The notes beneath the pieces are model-generated. The model searched no databases and was not told where the DNA came from. It saw only the letters and a program-made list of their open reading frames with translations. This document shows, in pieces, positions 35,167-44,767 of a DNA stretch of 64,000 nucleotides (positions are counted from its first letter, which is position 1; the number at the start of each line of letters is the position of its first letter). This DNA is from Phreatobacter sp. (lineage in GTDB: Bacteria > Pseudomonadota > Alphaproteobacteria > Rhizobiales > Phreatobacteraceae). The DNA is taken from assembly GCF_030691135.1 (NCBI RefSeq), contig NZ_JAUYFA010000085.1:1-64000 (forward strand). Direction: 5' to 3'. A program made the position numbers and the translations under genes.

Positions 35167-35607
35167 ATGTCGTTCGGCAATACTGCGAAGCTGACCCTGG
35201 TCGGTCTTGCGCTCGCACTCGGCGGCTGCAAATCGGTCGCCACGATGCACGATCACTATCCGCACGACTACCGGATGCGCCATCCGATCGTCGTCGGCCC
35301 TCAGGGCGCCTATGTCACGTCGCAGTGCGGCCAGTGGCCGGAGGATCTCGGCGTCGGTCCGGGCAATGTCAGCGCCCTTAACCGGCCGAACTGGAACCAG
35401 GGCTGCGCCACCCAGCACAATCTCGCGGCCATCGTTGCCAATCCCAACGACCTGTTGCACCCACGCGCCGAGAGCCAGTCGGATGCGGCACGCCGGCAGA
35501 CCGTCATCGGTCGCTTCCGCCGCGGCGATGCACCCGGTCCCCATACCGTTCACAGTCCCATGCAGCCGCTCACCGACATCAAGAGCGCCGTCCGGGGCGG
35601 AGGCTGA
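35167..35607 (+). CDS. cpaD: Short CpaD-like pilus lipoprotein
   Basis: A 146-residue lipoprotein: signal peptide with lipobox LALGGC (Cys21). It has the start of CpaD (DYRMRHPIVV) and its end (CGQWPEDLG, NRPNWNQGCATQHNLAAIVANPNDLL). Full-length CpaD proteins are usually about 200-250 residues and carry a middle domain between these two parts. Here they are only about 15 residues apart, so the middle appears to be missing by an in-frame deletion. CpaD is thought to help secretin localisation or assembly. The position between cpaC and cpaE supports the identification. Confidence 0.85.
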   Translation: MSFGNTAKLTLVGLALALGGCKSVATMHDHYPHDYRMRHPIVVGPQGAYVTSQCGQWPEDLGVGPGNVSALNRPNWNQGCATQHNLAAIVANPNDLLHPRAESQSDAARRQTVIGRFRRGDAPGPHTVHSPMQPLTDIKSAVRGGG

Positions 35608-35611
35608 GCCC

Positions 35612-36880
35612 GTGACAGACGACGTCAACCAGATTGCCGACGGCGGCGGCGAGCAGATCGCCGCAGTTCCCCGCATCTCGCTGCAGGCCTTCTGCGAGAC
35701 GCCGGAACTCGCTTCCGTCATCGCCGATGCGGCCGAGGACCGGCGCATGGACAAGGCCCATGTGCGCGTCCAGATGGGCGGCGCCCCCGGCGCCGTCGAG
35801 GCCTATCGCTCGGCGCCCACCCCCAACGTCGTCATCCTCGAGACGCTCGGCCGCAAGGGCGAGATCCTCGGTTATCTCGACGAACTCGCCGAGGTCTGCG
35901 ACGCCACGACCAAGGTCATCGTCATCGGCCAGGTCAACGACATCGTTCTCTACCGCGAGCTGATGGCCCGCGGCGTCAGCGAATACATCATCGGCGCCCC
36001 GGGCGTCATCGACGTCATCCGCACCGTGTCCCGCCTCTATGCGATCGAGGGCGCCAAGCCCGTCGGGCGCACTATCGCCGTGATCGGCGCGAAGGGTGGC
36101 GTCGGCGCCTCGACCATCGCCCACAACCTCGCCTGGGCCATCTCACGCGATATCGGCATCGACACCTGCATCGCCGACATGGACCTCGCCTTCGGCACCG
36201 GCGGCCTCGACTTCAACCAGGACCCGCCGCAGGGCATCGCCGATGCCATCTTCTCGCCGGACCGGGTCGACACCGCCTTCATCGACCGCCTGCTGTCGCG
36301 CTGCTCGGACAATCTGTCCCTGCTGGCGGCGCCGGCGACCCTCGAGCGGGTCAGCGATCTCGGACCCGAGGCCTTCGATCCCCTCTTCGACATCCTCAAG
36401 GCGACGGTTCCCTCCATCGTGATGGACCTGCCGCATACCTGGACGGGCTGGACCCGGCGCTGCCTCATCACCGCCGACGACATCCTCGTCGTCGCTGCGC
36501 CGGATCTCGCCAACCTGCGCAATGCCAAGAACCTGATGGACCTCCTTCGCGCATCGCGGCCAAACGACACGCCGCCGCGCTATATCCTCAACCAGGCCGG
36601 TCTCGCCAAGCGCCCCGAGATCAAGCCGGCCGATTTCGCCAAGGCTCTCGAGGCCGAACCCATCGCCGTGATCGCCTTCGAGCCGCAGCTGTTCGGAACC
36701 GCCGCCAACAACGGGCAGATGGTTGCGGAAATGGAGCCCAGCCACCGGGTCGCCCAGCAGTTCACCGATCTCGCCCTGGCGTTGACGGGTCGTCACGACA
36801 CCAGGCGGGCGCGCCCTGGGCTTCTCGGCCCCCTGTCGCCCCTCCTCGAGAAGCTCTCGCAGTTCCGCAAGAAGGCCTGA
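35612..36880 (+). CDS. cpaE: Pilus assembly ATPase CpaE
   Basis: A 422-residue protein that places the pilus machinery, typically at a cell pole. The N-terminal third is a receiver-like domain without clear phospho-acceptor geometry (VVILETLGRKGEILGYLDEL, VIVIGQVNDIVLYRELMARG). The C-terminal part is a MinD/ParA-like ATPase with the deviant Walker motif GAKGGVGASTIAHNLAWA. The start is a GTG at 35612 behind GGAGG; no nearer ATG starts the family. It lies 4 nt after cpaD. Confidence 0.93.
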   Translation: MTDDVNQIADGGGEQIAAVPRISLQAFCETPELASVIADAAEDRRMDKAHVRVQMGGAPGAVEAYRSAPTPNVVILETLGRKGEILGYLDELAEVCDATTKVIVIGQVNDIVLYRELMARGVSEYIIGAPGVIDVIRTVSRLYAIEGAKPVGRTIAVIGAKGGVGASTIAHNLAWAISRDIGIDTCIADMDLAFGTGGLDFNQDPPQGIADAIFSPDRVDTAFIDRLLSRCSDNLSLLAAPATLERVSDLGPEAFDPLFDILKATVPSIVMDLPHTWTGWTRRCLITADDILVVAAPDLANLRNAKNLMDLLRASRPNDTPPRYILNQAGLAKRPEIKPADFAKALEAEPIAVIAFEPQLFGTAANNGQMVAEMEPSHRVAQQFTDLALALTGRHDTRRARPGLLGPLSPLLEKLSQFRKKA

Positions 36881-36907
36881 GGGTCGATCGCAATCATCTG
36901 AGGCAGC

Positions 36908-38377
36908 ATGTTCGGCAAGCGCGGCAATTCCGGATCTGGCATCGGGCGGCAACCCCCTCCGGGCGTTGGCACGCTTGAACGCGCGCCGTCGCCGGCAGTG
37001 GCGCGCGCGCCGGAGCCCCCGCGCGGCGTGGCCATGCCCTCGCCGCCCCTCTCGCCGGCCTCGGCCCCGGCCGAGGATCGCCAGCGATCCTCCTCGTTCT
37101 ACGAGACCAAGAGCCAGGTCTTCGGCGCCCTGATCGAGGCGATCGATCTGTCCCAGCTCGCCAAGCTCGACGCCCAGTCGGCGCGCGAGGAAATCCGCGA
37201 CATCGTCAACGAGATCATTACGATCAAGAACATCGTGATGTCGATCGCCGAGCAGGAGGACCTGCTCGAGGACATCTGCAACGACGTCCTCGGCTACGGC
37301 CCGCTCGAACCGCTTCTCGCCCGTGACGACATCGCCGACATCATGGTGAACGGTCCAAACACGGTCTATATCGAAGTCTCCGGCAAGATCTCCAAGACGG
37401 GTGTGCGCTTCCGCGACGGCGCCCAGCTCATGAACATCTGCCAGCGCATCGTCAGCCAGGTCGGCCGCCGCGTCGATGAATCCTCGCCGATCTGCGACGC
37501 CCGCCTTCCCGACGGCTCCCGTGTCAACGTCATCGCACCACCGCTGGCGATCGACGGCGCCGTCCTCACCATCCGTAAGTTCAAGAAGGACAAGCTGACC
37601 CTCGAGCAGCTCGTCAAATACGGCTCGATCACGCCGGAGGGCGCCGAAATCCTGAGGATCATCGGCCGCGTGCGTTGCAACGTCGTCGTCTCCGGCGGCA
37701 CCGGCTCCGGCAAGACGACGCTCCTCAACTGCCTGACACGCTACATCGATTCCGACGAGCGCATCATCACCTGCGAGGACGCGGCCGAACTGCAGCTGCA
37801 GCAGCCCCACGTCGTCCGCCTCGAAACGCGTCCGCCGAACCTTGAGGGCGAAGGCCGCGTCACGATGACCGACCTCGTCAAGAACTGCCTGCGTATGCGC
37901 CCCGAACGAATCATCGTCGGCGAGGTCCGCGGCCCCGAGGTCTTCGACCTCCTACAGGCGATGAACACCGGCCACGACGGCTCGATGGGCACCATCCACG
38001 CCAACTCGCCGCGCGAGTGCCTTTCCCGTATGGAATCGATGATCGCCATGGGCGGCTTTTCGCTGGCGGCCAAGACCGTCCGCGAGATCATCGTCGGCTC
38101 GGTCGACATCATCGTGCAGGCCGCCCGCCTGCGCGACGGCTCGCGCCGCATCACCCACATCACTGAAGTGCTGGGCCTGGAGGGTGATACGCCCATCACC
38201 CAGGACCTCTTCGTCTACGAGATGGTCGGCGAGGACGAGGACGGCAAGATCATCGGCCGCCACCGCTCGACGGGGATCGGCCGGCCGAAATTCTGGGACC
38301 GTGCCCGCTACTACAACGAGGACAAGCGCCTGGCTGCCGCACTGGATGCGGCGGACGTCGGCGAGCCGATGAGGTGA
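36908..38377 (+). CDS. cpaF: Pilus assembly ATPase CpaF/TadA
   Basis: A 489-residue secretion ATPase that powers extension, and in this family probably retraction, of Flp pili. A proline-rich N-terminus (to about 60) precedes the N-domain; Walker A is VVSGGTGSGKTTLLN, the Asp box ITCEDAAELQL, Walker B RIIVGEVRGPE and the His box MGTIHANSPRECL. It is followed by tadB after 4 nt. Confidence 0.96.
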   Translation: MFGKRGNSGSGIGRQPPPGVGTLERAPSPAVARAPEPPRGVAMPSPPLSPASAPAEDRQRSSSFYETKSQVFGALIEAIDLSQLAKLDAQSAREEIRDIVNEIITIKNIVMSIAEQEDLLEDICNDVLGYGPLEPLLARDDIADIMVNGPNTVYIEVSGKISKTGVRFRDGAQLMNICQRIVSQVGRRVDESSPICDARLPDGSRVNVIAPPLAIDGAVLTIRKFKKDKLTLEQLVKYGSITPEGAEILRIIGRVRCNVVVSGGTGSGKTTLLNCLTRYIDSDERIITCEDAAELQLQQPHVVRLETRPPNLEGEGRVTMTDLVKNCLRMRPERIIVGEVRGPEVFDLLQAMNTGHDGSMGTIHANSPRECLSRMESMIAMGGFSLAAKTVREIIVGSVDIIVQAARLRDGSRRITHITEVLGLEGDTPITQDLFVYEMVGEDEDGKIIGRHRSTGIGRPKFWDRARYYNEDKRLAAALDAADVGEPMR

Positions 38378-38381
38378 GCCC

Positions 38382-39362
38382 ATGCCGGAACTCGATACTC
38401 TCGCCATCATCGGCCTCGCCATCGTCTGTGCCGGCGGCCTCGCCTATGCGTTGATCTATCCGCTTCTCTCCGGTGAGGTGAAGGCCGACCAGCGCCTCGA
38501 AGCGGTGGCGCAGGTCACCCCGCGGCCGGTGCGCAACAAGGTCGAGGACGCTTCGGCCAAGCGCGTCAGCATCGAGGACACGCTCAAGGAGATCGAGCGC
38601 AAGCAGAAGAAGACGTCGAAGCCGCCGCTCCAGGTCCGCATCGCCCAGGCCGGCCTCACATGGACGCTGCGCCAGTTCTACATCATCTCGGGCGTGCTCG
38701 CCCTCGGAGCGGGCCTCGGTACCCTGGTGATGGGCCTGCCCCCGGTGGCGATCCTGGCGGCGGTCGTGGTTTTCGGCGTCGGGGTTCCGCAATGGATCCT
38801 GAACAGTCTGAAGAAGCGCCGCATGGCGGCCTTCCTCAACGAACTGGCCAATGCAGTCGACGTCATCGTCCGCGGCGTGAAGGCCGGTCTGCCGCTCGGC
38901 GACTGCATCCGCATCGTCGCGACGGAGGCCCAGGAGCCGGTCCGCACCGAGTTCCGGCATATCGTCGAACAGACCACGCTCGGCATCCCCCTGCACGAGG
39001 CGGTGATGAAGCTCTTCGACCGCATGCCCGTCGCCGAGGCCAATTTCTTCTGCATCGTCGTGTCGATCCAGCAGAAGGCCGGCGGCAACCTGTCCGAAAC
39101 CCTCGGCAACCTCGCCAAGGTGCTGCGTGACCGCAAGAAAATGAAGGCGAAGATCGTGGCGCTCTCCCAGGAAGCGAAATCATCGGCCGCGATCATTGCC
39201 TGCCTGCCGCCAGCGGTGATGTTTTTCGTCTACCTGTCGACGCCGCAATACATCTCGCTGCTGTGGACCACCGACATGGGCCGCCTGCTGATGGCCGCCT
39301 GCCTGTTCTGGATGTTCACGGGCGTCATGGTCATGCGCAAGATGATCAATTTCGATTTCTGA
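38382..39362 (+). CDS. tadB: Pilus inner-membrane platform protein TadB
   Basis: A 326-residue polytopic protein with the type II secretion F domain (about 155-285: LANAVDVIVRGVKAGLPLGD, HEAVMKLFDRMPVAEANFF) and hydrophobic segments at the N-terminus, around residue 110 and near the C-terminus. With TadC it forms the membrane base on which CpaF acts. An N-terminal cytoplasmic linker is Lys/Glu-rich (EDTLKEIERKQKKTSKP). Confidence 0.93.
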   Translation: MPELDTLAIIGLAIVCAGGLAYALIYPLLSGEVKADQRLEAVAQVTPRPVRNKVEDASAKRVSIEDTLKEIERKQKKTSKPPLQVRIAQAGLTWTLRQFYIISGVLALGAGLGTLVMGLPPVAILAAVVVFGVGVPQWILNSLKKRRMAAFLNELANAVDVIVRGVKAGLPLGDCIRIVATEAQEPVRTEFRHIVEQTTLGIPLHEAVMKLFDRMPVAEANFFCIVVSIQQKAGGNLSETLGNLAKVLRDRKKMKAKIVALSQEAKSSAAIIACLPPAVMFFVYLSTPQYISLLWTTDMGRLLMAACLFWMFTGVMVMRKMINFDF

Positions 39363-39378
39363 TGGGGCGACGGACACC

Positions 39379-40353
39379 ATGCTGAAGCTCATCATCGAGA
39401 AGCTCCACGATCCCGATTTCATGATCCAGGCGCTGATCGCCATCGCGGTCTGCGCTACGGTCCTCACCTTCGCCATGCCGCTTCTGGCGGGCGACAATCT
39501 CGGCCGCCGCATGAAGGCGGTATCAGTGGAGCGCAACAAGATCCGCGAGCGCGAGCGCGCGAGGCTTGCCAACGGCGACCGCGTCTCGGTGCGGCGCACG
39601 CCGAAGGCCTGGGTGAAGTTCATCGTCGACCGCCTGCAGCTCGGCAAGCATCTGGCGCAGGAAGAGGCTCGCGACAAGCTCGTCCAGGCCGGCTATCGCG
39701 GCCAGGCGCCCTATATCGTCTTCCTCCTGTTCCGCCTGATCGTGCCGATCGTGACGATGCTCGCAGCGCTCGTTTATCTCTTCGCCGTCAATGACCTCGG
39801 TCAGCCCGCCATCGTGCGGATCCTGCTCACGCTCTTTGCGGCTTACATTGGCCTGCAACTGCCGATGCTCTACCTCAAGAACAAGATCGATCACCGTAAG
39901 ACCTCGATCCGCCGTGCCTTTCCCGATTCCCTCGACCTCCTGCTCATCTGCGTCGAGAGCGGCATGTCGATCGAGATGGCGTTCAAGCGCGTCAGTGTCG
40001 AGGTGGGGACCCAGTCCATCGCGCTGGCGGAGGAGCTCACCCTCACCACGGCCGAGTTGAGCTACCTGCAGGACCGGCGCATGGCTTATGAGAACCTCGC
40101 CAAGCGCACCGACCTCGACGGTGTCAGGGCCGTCACCATGGCGCTCATCCAGGCCGAGCGCTACGGCACACCGCTGGCCAATACGCTGCGGGTGATGGCG
40201 CAGGAAAACCGCGACATGCGCATGTCGGACGCCGAGAAGAAGGCGGCATCGCTGCCGCCCAAACTCACCGTTCCGATGATCGTCTTCTTCCTGCCCTGTC
40301 TCTTCGTCGTCATCATGGGCCCGGCGGCGATCCGCCTGACCGGCGCCAACTGA
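39379..40353 (+). CDS. tadC: Pilus inner-membrane platform protein TadC
   Basis: A 324-residue paralogue of TadB with a C-terminal F domain (SLDLLLICVESGMSIEMAF, MALIQAERYGTPLANTLRVM) and a final membrane helix (TVPMIVFFLPCLFVVIMGPA). It is the last gene of the pilus operon. A TadD-type tetratricopeptide lipoprotein gene, often next, is not present in this window. Confidence 0.93.
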   Translation: MLKLIIEKLHDPDFMIQALIAIAVCATVLTFAMPLLAGDNLGRRMKAVSVERNKIRERERARLANGDRVSVRRTPKAWVKFIVDRLQLGKHLAQEEARDKLVQAGYRGQAPYIVFLLFRLIVPIVTMLAALVYLFAVNDLGQPAIVRILLTLFAAYIGLQLPMLYLKNKIDHRKTSIRRAFPDSLDLLLICVESGMSIEMAFKRVSVEVGTQSIALAEELTLTTAELSYLQDRRMAYENLAKRTDLDGVRAVTMALIQAERYGTPLANTLRVMAQENRDMRMSDAEKKAASLPPKLTVPMIVFFLPCLFVVIMGPAAIRLTGAN

Positions 40354-40357
40354 CGGT

Positions 40358-40960
40358 TCAATTGCGGTCGGCGCCGATCGGCATGGTGTCGAGAGGCGCG
40401 ACCTCGTCTGACGCCGCTGTACGCTCGCCGCGATCGGCGGCTTCGACGGTCGCGGTTGCCAGCCGGCGATAGAGGTTGCGGGTGCGGCGCACCGGCCACC
40501 AGTCGTAGAAGAGGATTTGCGCCGGGCGCCAGTTGGCCACCCAGCCGAAGACGGAGATGCCGTCGCGCAGCCCCTCGCGCCAGCCCCCCGGAAGAGCCGA
40601 ATTGTCGATGGCACGCGACAGCACGGTGCAGAAGGCGAGCACACACAGGCCGATGGCGAGCGAGATGAGGCCGGTGCGGATGAGCTGGCGCAGATTCTGG
40701 TGCTCGCTGTTCGCCATCCGGCTGAAATGAACCCTGACGACCTCCTCAAGCTTGGCGGCCTGAACCGCAGGGGCCGGCTTGCCGCGGATGCTCAGGGCGA
40801 TCACGAAGGCGTCGTGTCGCGGCGCGTACCAGGACTGGGATGCGATGTACTGGGCGGCGGTGCTGTTCAGGCTGAACGCGTGGAACGGCGAAGGATCGAA
40901 GGTGGCGAACAGCTGTTCGACGTCCCTGACGTCGAGGGCGATGCGGGTCTGGTTTCTCAT
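40358..40960 (-). CDS. Conserved hypothetical membrane protein
   Basis: A 200-residue protein I cannot name. The N-terminal 95 residues are soluble-like; a hydrophobic helix follows (GLISLAIGLCVLAFCTVLS, about 97-115). Then comes a segment WREGLRDGISVFGWVANW and RPAQILFYDWWPVRR that resembles a short conserved family of alphaproteobacteria. Start 40960 has AGGGG 5 nt upstream. It converges with tadC 4 nt apart; a role in the pilus is not implied by strand. Confidence 0.7.
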   Translation of the reverse strand: MRNQTRIALDVRDVEQLFATFDPSPFHAFSLNSTAAQYIASQSWYAPRHDAFVIALSIRGKPAPAVQAAKLEEVVRVHFSRMANSEHQNLRQLIRTGLISLAIGLCVLAFCTVLSRAIDNSALPGGWREGLRDGISVFGWVANWRPAQILFYDWWPVRRTRNLYRRLATATVEAADRGERTAASDEVAPLDTMPIGADRN

Positions 40961-41024
40961 GCAAGCCCCTTCGGGAAAGGCGGACACCGCAGGGTGCCGC
41001 GTCGGCAGGCGGGCGTCGAGAGCC

Positions 41025-42263
41025 TCAGGCCCGCGCCAGCCTTTCACGCCGCAGCAGGAGCCATCCAACGATCGCGAGGTTCACCAGGTTCCACAGGATG
41101 CCGTTGATAAACGCGGCCTGATAGGACTGGGTGATGTCGAAGATGACGCCCGAGATCCAGCCGCCGAAGGCCATGCCGAGCAACGTCGCCATCAGCGCGA
41201 TGCCGACGCGGGTGCCCGCTTCGCCCGGAGCGAAATACTCCCGCACGATGATGGCGTAGCTCGGCACGATGCCACCCTGGAACAGGCCGAACAGGATCGA
41301 GAAGATGTAGAGCGGTGTCAGACCGTCCGAGGTCAGGAACAGGACGAGCGCGAGCCCCTGCAGCGTGGAGCCGAGCAGCAGCGTCGCCAGCCCGCCGATA
41401 CGGTCGGCCACGAAGCCGGAAGCGACGCGGCTGATGATGCCGAAGGCGAGCATGAGCGAGAGCATTTCCGAGCCCCGCGCCACGCCGTAGCCGAGATCGG
41501 CGCAATAGGCGACGATATGGACCTGCGGCATCGACATCGCCACGCAGCAGGAGACGCCCGCGACGGCAAGCAGGACCATCAGCATGTTGGGCGAGAGCCC
41601 GAGGGCGGCGGGGCTCGCCGAGCGTGCGAGGCTGACCGACCCGGTCTCCGCGGTCGGCGGCCTGCGGCGGAGCAGCAGCGCCAGCGGCACCATCAGCACC
41701 ACGACGGTGACCGCGATGATGAGATGGGTCGTTCGCCAGCCGACGCTGTCCAGCGAGAAGCGCACGATCTGCGGCCAGATGGCACCGGCGAGATAATTGC
41801 CCGAGGCCGCGATGGCCACCGCGATGCCGCGCCGCCTGTCGAACCAGAACGACACATGGGCGAGGAGCGGGCCGAACACGGCCGCCGATCCGAGCCCGAT
41901 CAGCAGGCCATGGACCAGGGCGAAGACAATGATCGAGGGCGCGACGGCAGCGAGCGCATAGCCCGCGCCGAGGAGGAAGCTGCCGCCGATGACCGGCGCC
42001 ATGATACCGAAACGATCCGAGATGCGGCCCATCACCACCCCGCCGCCGGCAAAGCCCAGCATCGCGAACGTGTAGGGAAGGGCGGCTTCGCCCCGGCCGA
42101 TCCCGAAATCGGCCTGCACGGCCGGCATCACCACGACGACCGACCACATGCCGACGCCGCCGATCGTGCCGAGCGCCAGCGCGATCGCGAGCCTGATCCA
42201 GGCTGCCCGTCCATCGATGTCGGACGCCGGAGACCGGTAGCGGTCGTGGGAGAGCTGCTGCAC
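41025..42263 (-). CDS. MFS transporter
   Basis: A 412-residue major facilitator with 12 predicted helices. The loop 2-3 motif is GRISDRFG and the matching motif in the second half is FVADRIGG. The pattern (SYAIIVREYFAPGEAGTRVG) resembles the oxalate/formate antiporter-like branch, whose members take up or exchange organic acids. It stands alone between two unrelated genes. Substrate unknown. Confidence 0.88.
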   Translation of the reverse strand: MQQLSHDRYRSPASDIDGRAAWIRLAIALALGTIGGVGMWSVVVVMPAVQADFGIGRGEAALPYTFAMLGFAGGGVVMGRISDRFGIMAPVIGGSFLLGAGYALAAVAPSIIVFALVHGLLIGLGSAAVFGPLLAHVSFWFDRRRGIAVAIAASGNYLAGAIWPQIVRFSLDSVGWRTTHLIIAVTVVVLMVPLALLLRRRPPTAETGSVSLARSASPAALGLSPNMLMVLLAVAGVSCCVAMSMPQVHIVAYCADLGYGVARGSEMLSLMLAFGIISRVASGFVADRIGGLATLLLGSTLQGLALVLFLTSDGLTPLYIFSILFGLFQGGIVPSYAIIVREYFAPGEAGTRVGIALMATLLGMAFGGWISGVIFDITQSYQAAFINGILWNLVNLAIVGWLLLRRERLARA

Positions 42264-42367
42264 GGGGGCCTGCCTGCCGGAGGGAGGACGAGGCTAGCAT
42301 TGCCGATCTGCACGAAACAGCGGCAGCGGCGCGTGGCTTCCGTGCAGTTGGCGCGCCGGCCCCCGGT

Positions 42368-42742
42368 TCAGCCCGAGCGCCGGCCGCCCAGCGCTCCGGC
42401 CAGAGCCACCCCGACCCAGGCGGCCATCATCGCCATGCCGCCGATGGGGGCCGCCATGGGAAAGAGGCCTGTGCCTGCAAAGACGCGCATGGCGATGTCG
42501 CCGCTGAAGAGCACGGTCCCCGCCACCAGGGCCCATGCGGCGATGCGCGCGACCAGATCGTTGAGGAGATCCGCCTTCCGGCCGATCGCGACCGCAATGA
42601 TCAAGGGGGCGTGCAGCGACAGCATGGTCGCTGCGACGGCGAGACTGGTGCCGGCATAGGCGTGGCTGGCCAGGGCTGCGAAAGCCACGCCGGTGGCACC
42701 CATCAGCCCGGCGACGAGGATCATAAGGCGTGTGGCTGGCAT
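42368..42742 (-). CDS. DUF423 family membrane protein
   Basis: A 124-residue protein with four hydrophobic segments. The family pattern is clear: GATGVAFAALASHAY near the start, then HAPLIIAVAIG, and FSGDIAMRVFAGTGLFPMAAPIGG at the third and fourth helices. Function unknown. Monocistronic. Confidence 0.85.
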   Translation of the reverse strand: MPATRLMILVAGLMGATGVAFAALASHAYAGTSLAVAATMLSLHAPLIIAVAIGRKADLLNDLVARIAAWALVAGTVLFSGDIAMRVFAGTGLFPMAAPIGGMAMMAAWVGVALAGALGGRRSG

Positions 42743-42831
42743 GACGTTCCTGCGCGCGGCCTGCCTGACGGCGCGTCCTGACCTCCGACATGGTGACCGC
42801 CGCTCCGCCCGTCAATGCGGCGTCGTGCGTG

Positions 42832-43971
42832 TCAGGCGAGGTGAACGGGGATCGACAGGCGCTGGGCTGGCTGGTTGCGGAGTTGCGACCGCTTCGGTGC
42901 ATGGCCGCGGAGCAGGGCCAGTTCCGCATCGATCTCCTTCTCGGTCAGCATCCGGTAGCGGCGCAGGAGGCCACGCGGATCCGGCGCCGGTTTGCGCCAG
43001 CGGCGGCAGAACGATCCGACGAGGGAGGCGTAGACGTTCTCGTCGAGGGCGACGGCGCGGGCCATGGCCTCGAAGGGTTCGATACGCCCGCGCGCGAGGG
43101 CGGTGATCAGCGCCTCCCGCTTGATGTCGAGGGTGACGCCGAGCATTTCCACCGCGGGGATGACCTGATCGGTCGCCGCCAGGAGCGTCAGTGCCTCTGC
43201 GAGCGACTTCGTGCCGTCCTTGACGTTCTGGCGCAGTTCATCCGCGCCTTCAACGCAGTCCCCATGCAGGCGGATGCGCCTGACCTTGGCGATGATCGCC
43301 TCGGAGGCGAGCTTCTGTGCTTCCTGCACGGCATCGCGATCGAGCCGTTCGAACAGGACTGTCTTGAGGTTGTCGGGCACAACCAGCGCCAGGCGCAGGG
43401 CATCCTCGGGGCCGAGTTCGGGCCGGCTGCACAATTGGCCCTGGAGCTGGGGGTCGTGCGAGGCTCGGGTCACGAGCCGTCCGTAGGCCTTCGACGACAA
43501 TGTGACGTTTGCGTTGCCGGCCAGTGTGCGGACGGTGCGCGCGTCGCCGACCTCGGCCAGCGCCTCGGCCGCCTCGCCGGTCAGATCCTCGCGCTCCGCC
43601 ATGATCCGCATGTCGACGAAGCGTCGCTGCTTCCCGAGGTTGAGGATGGTGGCGGGCTCGGGGGTGACCTGTCCGATGGAAATCTCTGCGACGAGTTCGT
43701 CGTCCTTTTCGATCGCTGCGAAGGTGCGCGGCAGGTCGAGATCGAGGGCGCCGAAACTGCGGGCGAAGAAAACGCGCCGTTCGATCGGCATCGGCGGCAG
43801 CAGGTGCGCCACGATCCGGTCCAGCCGCTCCTGCGCCTTGGCGGAGGGGCGCGGCCGGTCGGGGCCGAACTGGCCGAGGATGCCCATCACCAGCGCCTGC
43901 TGCGCCATCGGCGGCAACTGATCCACCGCGGCGAGGACCTGTTCGACGGGATTTTCGAGCGAGGGAATCAT
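42832..43971 (-). CDS. DUF2336 domain protein
   Basis: A 379-residue, largely alpha-helical cytoplasmic protein matching the DUF2336 family (LVMGILGQF, ERRVFFARSF, DLDLPRTFAAIEKDDELVAE, and later ALITALARGRIEPFEAMARA). The helical repeats resemble HEAT-like folds. Function unknown; some relatives are encoded near cell-cycle or signalling genes. The start at 43971 has no strong ribosome binding site. The 193 nt upstream to the glycosyltransferase end hold no gene. Confidence 0.82.
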   Translation of the reverse strand: MIPSLENPVEQVLAAVDQLPPMAQQALVMGILGQFGPDRPRPSAKAQERLDRIVAHLLPPMPIERRVFFARSFGALDLDLPRTFAAIEKDDELVAEISIGQVTPEPATILNLGKQRRFVDMRIMAEREDLTGEAAEALAEVGDARTVRTLAGNANVTLSSKAYGRLVTRASHDPQLQGQLCSRPELGPEDALRLALVVPDNLKTVLFERLDRDAVQEAQKLASEAIIAKVRRIRLHGDCVEGADELRQNVKDGTKSLAEALTLLAATDQVIPAVEMLGVTLDIKREALITALARGRIEPFEAMARAVALDENVYASLVGSFCRRWRKPAPDPRGLLRRYRMLTEKEIDAELALLRGHAPKRSQLRNQPAQRLSIPVHLA

Positions 43972-44164
43972 GGGCGCGCTGTAACCGACCTAAGAGGTAG
44001 GAGAATGCCTCCACTTCGATAACGTTACGTAAATGGTCAGCGGTTGAATCGTCGCAGCGAATAGAGCCGTCTCGATGGCACGGCGGTTCGAATCACCGGC
44101 GCGCCCGGTGAGCCATTCTGAACCGGCCGGCCGCGCCTGGCGGGCTCATCGTCCCACTGCCGAA

Positions 44165-44758
44165 CTACTGTGCGACCGGCGTCGCCCGGCTGCGCAGCGT
44201 GATCACCCGGCTGCGCCCCAGCCGGCGGGTCAGGGCTGTTTCGCTGTCCATGCCGGCCCTGTGGCCGCCGAGCGCCCGGTAGTGGGTACGCGACAGCAGC
44301 AGCCCCTGATGTGGATCGGCTCCGCCGCCGAACAGGAATTTCAATCGCGCCTGCGCCAGATGTGCCTTCGCCGCCAGTCCGTAATCGTCGACGCCAAGGG
44401 AGAAGGCCGCGGCACGGCGATCGATCTCCTGGCGCCGGGTCACCAGATCCAGAAAGCCGTGGACTTCGCGGATCCATCCCTCGTCGAGCACGACACCGGG
44501 ACGCATGAACATCAGCCAGGGCGCCTTGGCCGTCCCCGTCGCGGCGGCGAGCCTGGCGCCACGGTCGACCGGACCGACCAGGAACCGGCAGCCCGCGACA
44601 TCGGCCACCGCCTCGGTCCCGTCCTGTGACCCGCCATCGGCGATCACCGCCTCGATGACGATCCCGTCCGCCGCTCCCGAGACGAGAGAGGCGAGTGTCG
44701 GCACCAGCCGGCGTTCGTCGTTGAGGGTCGGAATGATGACGCTGATCACGGGGAACAA
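44165..44758 (-). CDS. Family 2-type glycosyltransferase
   Basis: A 197-residue small GT-A enzyme: VISVIIPTLNDERRLVPTL and AVIADGGSQDGTEAVAD at the nucleotide-sugar end. Where a DxD metal motif would sit the sequence reads WLMFMRPGVVLDEGW, so the acidic pair is not evident. The C-terminus ends soon after, without membrane helices. It resembles a branch of short GT2 proteins of unknown acceptor. It is divergent from ppdK. Confidence 0.75.
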   Translation of the reverse strand: MFPVISVIIPTLNDERRLVPTLASLVSGAADGIVIEAVIADGGSQDGTEAVADVAGCRFLVGPVDRGARLAAATGTAKAPWLMFMRPGVVLDEGWIREVHGFLDLVTRRQEIDRRAAAFSLGVDDYGLAAKAHLAQARLKFLFGGGADPHQGLLLSRTHYRALGGHRAGMDSETALTRRLGRSRVITLRSRATPVAQ

Positions 44759-44767
44759 TCCTCTTGC

